This document shows, piece by piece, positions 45,075 to 55,604 of a stretch of DNA of 64,000 bases. Made by a program: the position numbers and the translations under genes. Positions within the stretch are counted from its first letter, which is position 1. The number at the start of each line of letters is the position of its first letter. This DNA is from Dermanyssus gallinae (Eukaryota > Arthropoda > Arachnida > Mesostigmata > Dermanyssidae), in NCBI GenBank assembly GCA_003439945.1, contig QVRM01002270.1, positions 62,001-126,000 on the forward strand, given 5' to 3'. The notes below the pieces were generated by a model. That model was not told the origin of the DNA. It saw nothing but the letters and a program-made list of their open reading frames with translations, and did no database searches.

Positions 45075-48000
45075 ATGCCTCACGTACCAGAAGTTCGGAC
45101 ATGAGGCATCCTCTAGCATAAAGAAAGAGGATTCCACGTGCAAGAGATGTGCACGTTCCGGCCACCAAATGTGGGAATGTCGAGAAAAAGCTCGGTGTGC
45201 CAACTGTGGTGGCGCTCACTCGGCTACCGATGGCCGACGCGAGAGACAGAAACTTTACACAATGGTTTCTAACCGTTTTTTGAATCTAACAGTCAATTTT
45301 TCCAGCTTCGAGCAAACGTCGAGCACGAGCTCAACCACCACGAGCAGGGATGGGCAGAAATCATACGCCGACGCAGCGAGGCCCGCCGGCCCACAGCCGG
45401 TACTAGAGTACAAGAGTGGTAAAACATTGTGCCACCTTCCGCCGCCTATTCCACAGAAGAAAACAGCGGCCAAGCCCTTAAGTGGGCATAGAAATGTCAC
45501 TCGGCAAAATCAACAACAGCCGTTGCCTTCTCAGATTTCAATCATGGTTGACAATATCTTAAGGATATGGGAAATTGTGAAAGGCCTACTAAGTGCCTGG
45601 CTAGAGGAAAATCCTGTGGTCGCGAAAGTGCTCGATTTTTTAGAATCCGAGCCTGGAAAGACACTTTTGATATCAGCCATGGAAATTAAAGAGAAAAAAG
45701 GTTTTCTATTAAAATAGTGAGCGTTGGTGTACGCCCACTATTTTAATAGAAAACCTGAGCACCAAAACACGACGAATTTACCACGAGCTCCCAACCTTCT
45801 GCTCATATAAACCCTGATCAACCCCAACTACGATCACAACAGTCATATACCGGCGAAATGTGCAGGTCACTCCGGGGCTTGCGTATGCATATGACGCGCC
45901 TTCACCCTATATATACCCGGCCTTCATCTAGTCAACTTATAAGAGACTCGCCGTCGCCTGCGTCGCTTTCGGCTTAAGACGACCCTAACAGGCCACTGGA
46001 TGCAAACCTCGACTCAATTACGCTAATCCGTTCCCTGGCCCGGGTGCATCGGAACATTAAACTAATCAAAGTGATACCCAGAGGACCAGAGAAATATGCT
46101 GCGCAGCATACGCTGAAGCACTTTCCAATTTCAACACAAGGAAAGACAATGCGTCTGGGGAGAAGCTTATAATAATGCCACTACTCATGCTACGCATTCC
46201 AGCACGGAAGCACAATGACCGATCATTATGCCAAATAATCAGAAACAACGTTACTGAATCGCGATGGAAAACACTCGTAAGTCTTCTAGACGAGTGTAAC
46301 CGTAACATTATACAGTACGATATACCACTCGATACAGATCACGACAGGGGAAAAATGGCAGAGCGCAAATTTGAAACACGAAGGAACAGGAAGGAGCGAA
46401 CACCTAGGATCCCTTCAGGCACCATTAACAACAGGAAGACACACTATACATCATAAATTGGTTTCTGACGCGTCCGATCTTTCGCCGTAGCATCTGGATC
46501 TTGATTAGATGGGCTGCGCCCCCCGACATCTTCGGGAAATGCTAGACCACTCAGTATCCTCATCCGGGAGAGTTCTAGAATAAGTCTGCTCTCTGGTAGC
46601 CTCGGCACTAAACGGCAGCCTGCCTTCTTTATGCCTGACAATTTTTTACGGGGCAAACCTTACAGCCCTAACAAGAAGGACGGCTCAATCAGACCCATAG
46701 CGTGTGGCCTCACGATACGAAGGCTTGTGGCAAAGGTGGCTATTGCCATCAGTAAAACTTCAGTAAAACCTCTATAATGAAAGCTTTAGGGGCAAGTAGG
46801 AGTCCCTATAAAAGGAGGCGCGGAGATAGCCGTTCACGCTGTACGAGCATATATAGAAACAGACGGTCCTGTGCGGGTTCTAATCAAGCTAGACTTTAGC
46901 AACGCCTTTAACACAATACGACGCGACGTAATATTAGAAGAAGTAAGTACTTCACGTACCGGAACTCCTGCCGCTAGTATGGCAAGGCTACATGGATCTA
47001 TCACTTCTATCCTGGTGTGACAAAAAACCACTTAAATCGACAAATGGAGTGCAACAAGGAGATCCACTGGGCCCCGCCCTGCTTAGCCTAGGAATCTCCA
47101 GTTTAGTGGCACAAATGAGAAGCCCGCTAAACACCTGGTACCTGGATGATGGTGCATAACAAGGACCGGCAGAAGTGGTGGCCGCTGACATACTCAAGGT
47201 TTTGCAGTTTGCGAATGAAAGGGGGATAGTTCTCAATCTTTCCAAATGCGAAGTAATAACGGTTGGGGCGGACACTAAAGAACGAGACGAGGTATACGAA
47301 ATAATTGCTGCCATTTTACCAGGCTGCAGGCGAGTTAACCCGGTCGAGTTAGAGGTACTTAGGGCTCCACTCAGTCCACAAAGTATTTTCAAGACCTTAA
47401 GAGATAAACGCCGCGCTTTGCTACAGACGCGACCTTGTCTGTTGGATATGCACTCACAAGCGGCACTATGTCTTTAAAGATATAGTTTAGGCTTCCCTAA
47501 ATTTAACTACACACTACGCACTTCACCGACAAGCTAACGTCCCGACGCCCTGCAATCGTATGACGACTCTACGAGGGACATATTGAGCGAAGTTCTCAAC
47601 ATTGACTTCACGGAAAGTACGTGGCAAAGAGCAAGTCTCCCCACAAGAGAAGGCTGGCTGGGTATTCGATCAGCAACAGAATTGGCCCCCATATGCTACG
47701 CAGCGTCATTGTTAGAATTCGGCCAGCTGGCTGAGACGCTAGTTGACCCAAGTGCTCACCACCGGTTGTACATAGCTCAGCAGAAGGCAGAGTCACTGGT
47801 CAAACTGAGGGAAAAACATACAACGCAGAGAGTGCTTGACAACTACAGATGCAAAATCGTAGCCCGTGAGATCATCGAAAGCCTTGAGTCTCCCACAGAG
47901 AAAGCGGTCTTCTTGGCCGCACGAGACATCTTCAGCGGCGGATTTCTCAGGGCTCTCCCGTCACCGCAGCTCGGCACTATGCTGGACAACATCTCATTCC

Positions 48001-48670
48001 GCATGGTGTCGGCTCTAAGAATCGGCGGGCCGATATGCGAACCACACATTTGTAAGGCCTGTGGAAAACCAGTGGAGAAGGATGTCCTCCACCCATTGAA
48101 CTGCATCAAGAGCTAAGGTCGGGCCCCTGGGCACACCAAAATAAACGCAATAATTCAAAGAGCTCTCCGGAGAGCGGAAATACCTAGCATGCTGGAACCC
48201 AGACTAGGACTTCATGACGATAAAAGGCCCGACGGTGTGACCATTCCGCCGTAGGAAAAAGGCAAATGCCTGGTTTGGGATGCGACAGTATCCTGCACGG
48301 CGCACCGTCGTAATTATGCCATAGCGCGACGGAGGCGGGATGGGTTGCCGAACACGCAGCAAAAGAAAAGCGGCGTAAATCCACAAAATTAGAGCCTAGA
48401 TACAATTTCGTGCCGATTACAATAGAAACAATGGGCCCGGTCAGCAGAAGTACAAGAAAATTCATAAAAGACTTAGGTGATCGAATACGAGCAAACACCG
48501 GGGATATACGCGAAGACAAATTTCTGAGGCAGCTGCTTTTACTGGCAGTTAGCAGAGGAAATGCCGCGTCGATATTATGTGCGATGTGCTGAGAATAGCT
48601 AGATGGTTACCATAAAACAACGAGGATACACATTCCCACCTTACAACTGTATTGTCCTAATAATAATAAT
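45075..48670 (+). mobile_element. RLE-type retrotransposon family B, copy 2
   Basis: Enters at the zinc knuckles of ORF1 (CARSGHQMWEC; CANCGGAHSATDGRRE, 45145-45240). ORF1 ends at 45717. ORF2 is broken but all parts can be traced: the zinc-finger region is damaged (GEMCRSL.GLRMHMTRLH), then RT with LDFSNAFNTIRRD (46900), QQGDPLGPALL (47055) and WYLDDG (47140). The connector-RLE is an open frame of 177 codons at 47583-48116 ending CKACGKPVEKDVLHPLNC. The endonuclease continues past a stop as KRPDGVTIPP and CLVWDATV (48225-48290). It ends in (TAA)4 at 48658-48670. Several stops make it non-functional. Confidence 0.83.
45700..45755 (+). repeat. Perfect 20-bp inverted repeat at the end of family B ORF1
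   Basis: Stem 45700-45719 pairs exactly with 45736-45755, and the loop adds four more pairs (gcgt with acgc). Family B copy 3 has only the right half (56236-56258), so the left half is a reverse-complement duplication specific to unit 2. Confidence 0.85.
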
Positions 48671-48800
48671 AAAAAGAAGAAGAAGAAGAAAAAGAAATTC
48701 AAGGAGAACTAATATAATCTTACGCTCTAGTTCTCTGTGCAGGTAAGGTTGATACTTTTCTTGATGAGCAGGTAACGGTGATTTTGAGTTTGACCCACAA

Positions 48801-48823
48801 TAATAATAATAATAATAATAATA

Positions 48824-48868
<45 letters not shown>

Positions 48869-48871
48869 GAG
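48801..48871. repeat. (TAA)n-(TTA)n compound array
   Basis: TAA units switch to TTA units near 48825. It lies between the downstream flank of family B copy 2 and the minus-strand repeat D. Confidence 0.95.
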
Positions 48872-49090
48872 GCAAAGCTGCGCCTCTCTTCGCCGGGTTT
48901 CACAAATCGCATACTGGTGCATATGATGCTACTGATGCTCCATCTTGCTAGACGCATCAGTGTTATGGTACACGACTTCTCTTTTTACCTGGAGCCCCAA
49001 CTAATTCCCATGGAAAGACCTGCCAAAATTTACGCCACGTCATATGGTGCCGCGCATTCCGCAACGACTCATGAAAATGCTGAATGAACA
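48872..49090 (-). mobile_element. TAA-tailed repeat D, copy 2
   Basis: Same sequence as 36441-36730, with about 80 bp deleted around 48991. The deletion removed the internal hairpin. Confidence 0.5.
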
Positions 49091-49677
49091 AAGCCTACCA
49101 AATTAGTGGCAAATCAAAAATAAGATCAGCGGTTACCGTCGGTTTCTTCGACTTTGATCATCGTCAAAAGCTAACTCCTGATTCTGAGAATGGCAACTAT
49201 CACTTTTCCTGTTGACTTCCTTGTTTTCGTCGCAGGACCCTCTAACGTTCTAACAGTTGTAGCGAGATGGTCGGTTTTTAGAAGTTGTTCGAGTGTGACA
49301 CACAGTTGTCTTCGGGCTTCATCCCCACTAATTGTTTGAAGCCTTTGGATTCAAAACGTTTTTGAAAACCCCGATGTAGTGCAGGCAGCTTTCTATTCAC
49401 GCGCTTTATTCCGCGTGATTGCGCGATTTTTTTATGGGCCTTCTCCGGGCGGCAAATTTATTTTAATTCAATAATTCTTCATTGAGCTTGAATTTTCCAT
49501 TATTACATAAATTCAAACAATTATAACTATTCAGGTAATTTTGCAGAAAAGGCTATCGCCCGTGTCCAATATACCAGGATCTATATACCGGGATCATATC
49601 ACCCGTTCGATCCCTGTTGTTGTTAATCGTTTTTTAAGAGACCGACCAATGTACTATAGACGGCAAACAAAAAAAAA

Positions 49678-49678
49678 G

Positions 49679-49751
<73 letters not shown>
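49678..49751. repeat. (TA)n microsatellite
   Basis: TA array of about 70 bp at the same unit position as 37570-37646. Confidence 0.95.
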
Positions 49752-49754
<3 letters not shown>

Positions 49755-50056
49755 TCCAAGTTTTATATATATATTCGATTGGAGCAAAGCATAGAGACAT
49801 TGTTTCAATATGTTTAATGAGCCATTGCTCTCTTTTGCACCGGCTACTAAGGTTCATACATAAAGAAATGCAACACCTAAACGTCGATAAGGCATCAGGA
49901 GGTGACCGCTGATACCAAACGACACATTTAAACAACGAAAATGTACATTCGCGTATATTGCCTTGAAACTAACAGACGTTATATTTTCACACAAACAATG
50001 TAACGAATAAGATATCGACAACTTCAGACCCGCTATATCTCTATGCCTGCATCTAG

Positions 50057-50449
50057 GTGGAAACCTGGCCATCGTGTATAGTCGCTGGTTGGGGCGTGCT
50101 GAGTTTCGGCCAAAAGCGAGGCCCGCGTACACTGATGAAGACCGACGTACAAATCATCGAAAAATCCGTCTGCCGTCGAAACTACATGTTGATGACCACC
50201 ATCACCAGTCGGATGTTTTGCGCTGGCAATCCTGAGCACGGCAACAGAGGAACCTGCCAGGTTTGTACCGGTCACCGAAAGATGAATGACCGCCAATGAT
50301 TACCGTCTTGGTGGTTACCTGGCAGAAGCTTCTGTTGTGATACTACAAGTCTTGAATATTTATCTCGGAATGGTAGGATATATATATGTGTGCGTGCAGC
50401 AAAATATTCATTTGTGATGTAAGAACACGTGCACAGCCTGCTCGGGGCA

Positions 50450-50496
<47 letters not shown>

Positions 50497-50682
50497 CGGT
50501 TGTTTGGTATGTTTCAGGGCGATTCTGGCGGCCCGCTCATGTGTCTACGCCGCGACCGCCGTTACCAGCTCAGCGGCGTCACTTCATGGGGCGCCAACTG
50601 CGGACTCGCTAAGTATCCGGCTGTCTTCACAGACGCTCAAAAACGACTTCGATTCATTGAGGCTTACGCTACGGCTGAGTAA
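50057..50682 (+). pseudogene. Duplicated last two exons of the serine protease
   Basis: Two segments, 50057-50260 and 50518-50682, equal protease exons 3 and 4 in length and phase and keep their splice sites (atctag|gtgg, ccag|gttt, tttcag|ggcg). The protein differs only by Asp to Asn in GDPEHG, Val to Ala and Leu to Arg in DVQKLLRF. No copy of exons 1 and 2 lies in the unit, so there is no start, signal peptide, His or Asp of the triad. It could be an inactive partial duplicate or an alternative 3' exon set for the upstream gene. Intron length here is 257 bp, against 1,259 bp in the full gene. Confidence 0.8.
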
Positions 50683-51190
50683 CATACGATGAGGGCGTAA
50701 CACTTGAACTTCACCGATGTCCGAAAAATTGCGTAGGCGCTTACTGGCGTTTCTGCATCCGCAAACGGGCAAACGTCTTACCGACGACATTCGTGCTCGC
50801 AGATCAGCGAATGTGTACAACGACTAACGGATTGGTCGAGCAAATTAGTGTTCTATCATATATGTGATATTTTGCAAGGGTTATACATAACTGGTTATGT
50901 AGTACACGTACTTGCGTCTGTAGCGTACTCTACACGATTGAATATATATATATATATATAGTATGAAAGGTTTATAATAATCCCTTAGCGGTACGAGCCA
51001 GCTCGAAGAGACACGTATTCAAGTACGAATAAAATTGCCAATTTAAAATTGTGTTTTAAGCTTGAATTTTCTTGAAGAAAAGAAGAAAAAATAACATTTT
51101 CTGCGGCGAAAGGCACGTTTTTTGTCAAAATTTTTTTTCGGTTTTTTAATGATTCTCTACGGACAAAACCGAAAAACGGTTTTGTAGCCC

Positions 51191-51227
<37 letters not shown>

Positions 51228-51308
51228 TAAAATGGCATATACGGGCAAATGGGGCCAGATTCTGTTTTGCAGATATATATAGAAAAAAGAGTGTATATAT
51301 ATGTATAT

Positions 51309-51339
<31 letters not shown>

Positions 51340-51349
51340 GCGTCGGCTC

Positions 51350-51382
<33 letters not shown>

Positions 51383-52177
51383 CCGACGCAACAGTAAGTT
51401 AACTTGTAGTGCGCTAAGCTGATGTATTACATTACAACATTGTTAGCGATGCTACATGACCTAGGGCTGCGCTCGCTTAGTCCACGTCTGTATGCGGATG
51501 CGATGATTCGTTAATGCATTTCGCGCGTGAAAACCACTTCAAGCAAACCCTGTTGTGTGTACGTTTTGTCTTCGTAACTCGGGCGCGTATGGCACATGAC
51601 ATCATCCCTTTGGGCTTCTTAGAACAACGACGACGACGACGACGAGGAGTGACCGAAGCTTCCGCTTCTGGTATTCTTACGTATGTATGTCCCTGCGGTG
51701 GTATCTCACTTGATTTAGAGTAGACCGACTAAGCGAGCCTGCTTTCTTTAAACTCCACTGCTGCGTACGAGTTTGTTCGTCACCAACAGTGAAAGGTCAG
51801 CTGAGCAGTGAAATCAGTTGGCACAGTTTGGCTCTGTTTGATAATGCGATGTGAATTGAAGATGAAGAAGCCTGTTCAAATGCTGGTTAGAACGAGCTAA
51901 TTGCGGTTCCGGTGGGGCGGGACAGGGCTTTCCCAATAGTTCAGAGCGCGCCGATGCATGCGTGAGCCAGCCAGGCCTCCTTCGACCTCAAGCAAGCTTT
52001 AACTTCTCGCTGCTCTCTGGTATCGTCATCGCGTTGTTTTAGTCCCCTTGCCTCGCATGCCTGCCGCGGACAGGGCGCGCGCGCTATCTTTGAACGCGCT
52101 GCACGACCCTCTCCCCCGTGTGTTCATACCTGCGCTGGCAGTGCTGGTTGGTCATGCTGGTTGATAGCGTACGTATG
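50683..52177. other. Spacer between protease exons and C1q gene, unit 2
   Basis: Homologous to 40060-41539. No gene seen. Contains TA arrays and an inverted repeat at 51340-51389. Confidence 0.6.
51299..51389. repeat. TA arrays with inverted GCGTCGGCT/AGCCGACGC
   Basis: gcgtcggct (51340-51348) and agccgacgc (51381-51389) flank a TA array. Unit 1 has only the right-hand motif, as agcctacgc. Confidence 0.85.
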
Positions 52178-52208
52178 TATATAAGCGAGCCAACATAGCG
52201 ACTCAGTC
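52178..52208 (+). promoter_or_regulatory. Core promoter of C1q gene 2 (TATA box and initiator)
   Basis: TATATAAG at 52178-52185 and TCAGTC at 52203-52208, with the same 27-bp spacing as copy 1. Confidence 0.75.
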
Positions 52209-52374
52209 ATTCCACACTGCAGTGTCTCGGTAACAGTTCCTAAGACGAACGTCAGTGAATCTTGTTGTGACAGCCAGCTAGCCAGACGCCTTGTCGAAGC
52301 CAGTGTCAGAAGCACGAAAAAATCGCCGACGTTCTGTGCAATCCGACGTTCTCCGCAAGCCGCCGTGCAAGAAG

Positions 52375-53031
52375 ATGATGCGCAACATCGCAATTCTGCT
52401 CGTCGTCGTCGTCGCCGCCGCAGTGCAACTCGCGGTCGGCCAGCAGGTGGGCTTCATGATGACGCGCGGACGAAGGGAAGGCACCTACATCAGCTTCGAA
52501 GTGACGGCCACAAATGTCAACGCCGAACTGAGCCAGGAGGTGGGCGCGTTTCGGTGCTCGGAGCCGGGCCTCTACCTGTTCAGCTTCTCGGCGATGCCTC
52601 CGCGACACAGCTTGCTGAAGGTGTCACTGCGCAAGAACCGCGTCCCGGTGACGACTCTGTTCGCAGCTGAGGGCAGCCACACCACCGTCACCGGGTCGAT
52701 CGTGCTCTGGCTGATGAACAACGACATTGTCTATCCGTTCGTTGAGGAGGGCGACATTCAGGAGTCGGTGGCCAAAACTCGAGCGCTCACCTCATTCAGC
52801 GGCGTTCGAATCTCGAGCAAGCATGGTGACGATTCGCCGCTCAACTCCATGTTCCGAAGCGACTTCGTCACCGACGCCGTTGGAATCATCGGTCAGCCGG
52901 ATGAGAGCGACCACATCGACAAGCTTTTTCATGTCCGCAAGCCACAATCAAAGGCGGCGCCAAGCAGCATTGGCACAACTGAAAGTAGCGTAACTACAGC
53001 TGCTGCTGCTGCTGTAGACGATGGCCTGTAA
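52375..53031 (+). CDS. Secreted C1q-domain protein, copy 2
   Basis: Single exon, 218 residues, intact. The C1q domain (about residues 24-155) is identical in protein sequence to copy 1, despite several synonymous base changes. The differences are in the signal peptide (LVVVVAAAVQ for LAVVVASAVQ) and the tail: Arg to Gly after SSKH, Pro to Ser before KAAP, loss of DEDN, and an Ala-richer end. The start ATG was chosen as in copy 1. Promoter and poly(A) signal are also conserved, so both genes are probably expressed and the domain may be under purifying selection, or the duplication may simply be recent. Confidence 0.87.
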   Translation: MMRNIAILLVVVVAAAVQLAVGQQVGFMMTRGRREGTYISFEVTATNVNAELSQEVGAFRCSEPGLYLFSFSAMPPRHSLLKVSLRKNRVPVTTLFAAEGSHTTVTGSIVLWLMNNDIVYPFVEEGDIQESVAKTRALTSFSGVRISSKHGDDSPLNSMFRSDFVTDAVGIIGQPDESDHIDKLFHVRKPQSKAAPSSIGTTESSVTTAAAAAVDDGL

Positions 53032-53216
53032 GACTTGTCGTCACAGAGAATAGGCAATGAAGGAGAGACAGAGCTCGGCTGTTGTGATGCTCTGTCAAAT
53101 TGTCACTACCGGCGTATTGAGTCAGTGACAAGTTGTCCATAAAATGTATTTTCGAGTAAACGTAAGACATCGATTTAGGTACACGCGTATAGTATACGTC
53201 ACCCCAGTATTATAAC

Positions 53217-53222
53217 AATAAA
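53217..53222 (+). promoter_or_regulatory. Poly(A) signal of C1q gene 2
   Basis: AATAAA 186 bp after the stop codon, as in copy 1. Confidence 0.6.
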
Positions 53223-53989
53223 TTAATCACGGACAGTATCCGATACGAAAAAGTATTCCAAATTGTCTTCCCTAGTTAGCATATACATACATGCGCAGGT
53301 AACGTCATATCGTTCTTGTAGCATGATCATAGCAGAACAGAGCAAGATTGTCACTAAGTTATCACGTTGGAGACTTCGCTAGTTCTAGAGAGACCTGCTG
53401 CATAAACCGATTCTATGCCCAAAGGTGGCACTCATGCGATCATACAAAATTATCATCGCTTAAATCTTTTAGCTCGGCAATTTTATTGCAAATACGCCTG
53501 AATACGTATAAGCCATGGACTATTTTTAAATAACCTTAGCCTCAAGAGTAACAGCTTGCTAATGGCGTATGTATTTTTAAAATACGTTTTTTTCCACATG
53601 AATAGCGTAGTTATGATAGATATAATAAATGCATGAATGAAGCAAATACAATACGTATCCCAGCTTGCTTATAACAGTACAGGTTATACGACCCAACATG
53701 TAGTTCATTTCGTTGTGCGCCTGTTGTGTACCGCATTGTAACCTCGCACAAGCCATTACAAATAATGCTCTATATCTTTCCATGACGCTTTTAACGCACG
53801 GCTCGATTAATTTAAGCTTGAAAGACAAACGTTGAGTACGTAGGTCAGATATTTAGGGCACCTAATTAGTTTATTAGTAGAGTGAAACTATTAGAGACTA
53901 TACGTTAATTAATGCTTTTGTAGAAAAGTTTAACAACTTCGTGCCAAGCAAGACTCTAGTGACGCATATCGTTACTTGTTACATACAAC

Positions 53990-54690
53990 ATTGAGTTGTG
54001 CGGAGCATGAATTTGTTATGCCGTCTTTGGCATTCTGGTAATTTTTCGCACAATACCTGGTTCAAATCGATTACTCGCTGACTGTAGCGAGCAGCTTCGA
54101 CATTTTCACTAAGTTTTAGCAGCTCATTATAGACAACACCTTTTGATCCGACCAAACACAGAGCATTGTTTTTTTCCGAAGCGATTCGGCTTCACAGTCG
54201 ATGACGCTGCTGCGCCACGAGCTAATCACGACTTTTGACGCTTGGGATTGTCGAGGATGATTCACTTTTTACCTTCGGTCACGATCCGATGCAGGAATGA
54301 CTTCTATTTGAATCTGGCGCACAGAATCTCACAAGTGATTTGCGTTCATGTTGTTGTCTTTCACTCAGTTCATGTGAAACCACTTCGCAAACTTCGAGAT
54401 CTTCCCCATGGCCTTCAAATGTCTGCAAACGGTTGCTTGGCACACGTTTAGTTCAGCAAGTTCTTTGCGTTTGCGTGCTATGCTCAACCATTTTTGGCGG
54501 TTTTCCGTGTGTTTCGTCGTTCAGTTTGGAGTTGCTACTGTCTAACTTTTTAAACCACTCAAAACACTGTGATCTGCCGAGAGCATCCTCGCCGTAAGCT
54601 TCGACAAGCATTTTATGCGCTTCGGTCACATGTTTTTTGTCAAATGAGAGCAGAAAATGAGAGCTTCCCACAAGGTGGCGATTTTTGGCA
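53990..54690 (-). mobile_element. Mariner transposase fragment, copy 2
   Basis: Unit 2 counterpart of 43390-44110. AHKMLVEAYGEDALGRSQC and FEWFKKLDSSNSKLND are readable at the N-terminus; a one-base change relative to copy 1 shortens the leading frame. Inactive. Confidence 0.8.
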
Positions 54691-55009
54691 CAAAGTTCGA
54701 CGTGGTTAATGCTCCCAGAAATTTTGTAGAAAGTACGTAGACGAGGCTTTGCTCGTGGAGCAAGGAATCAGACACTTCATCAAGAGAACTGCGTCATTGC
54801 CGTTAGCAGCTGCTAGCTACAGCGATAGCAGCGCCCTTTGTGAGCCTACACCTAAGCGAGCTCGAAAACAACAAAACAGCGCATAGGAAGCCCTTAAACC
54901 TACAGTTTCGAAGATAACGGGACATCATATATAAACCATAAAACTATTGTTATGCACATATTTGCGTTATATGTGCTCGAATTGCGGCGTTAATCCATGT
55001 TTACATCCC

Positions 55010-55600
55010 GCTGTAATATTAAATCTGAAATGAAGCGGTGTTAATGTGGCCATCCCGTCGACAAACTTGGAGATCACTGCCTATCGTGTATCATCAGCGC
55101 AGGACGTCGCCCTAGACTTTGAACCCCCAGGCCTCTGCCCAGAAGACGGCAGACGTCCAGATGGGATGACACTTTTCCTTTCGAGCGAGGCAAAATGCTG
55201 GTTTGAAATGCAACCGTTACCGACTCTCTAACCCTTTTTATGATCGGTGGCGGCACATCCGAAGCTGGCTATGCATCCCACTTTGCAGAGACCAGCATGC
55301 TAAGAAAATATTCACCAATCGGGTATACCTACGAATTCTGGCTTCTCACGTTTGAGACCTTGGGTTCTCCTGGTGTTCGGGCCAGACAGCTGATCCGCAA
55401 AGTCGGCACTTTCTAAACGTGTCATCCAGTGATAATAGGTCGTCGTCTTTTTTAAACAATGTCTGGATTTTAACATACAACGTGGAGACGCTGCCTCTGT
55501 TCGGGGCATACTTCTGAAGTGGTATTGAACTGGACTAAATAAAACGGACACGTGATGGTCACAATATACGCCCGCTAGGCACATTGGCTTAGCTAATTCC
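55010..55600 (+). mobile_element. Family A RLE element, 3' fragment, copy 2
   Basis: Unit 2 counterpart of 44400-45060. A further deletion joins the zinc-motif region to EPPGLCPEDGRRPDGM, removing the segment between. The junction with family B is at the same place as in unit 1. Confidence 0.8.
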
Positions 55601-55604
55601 TCGT

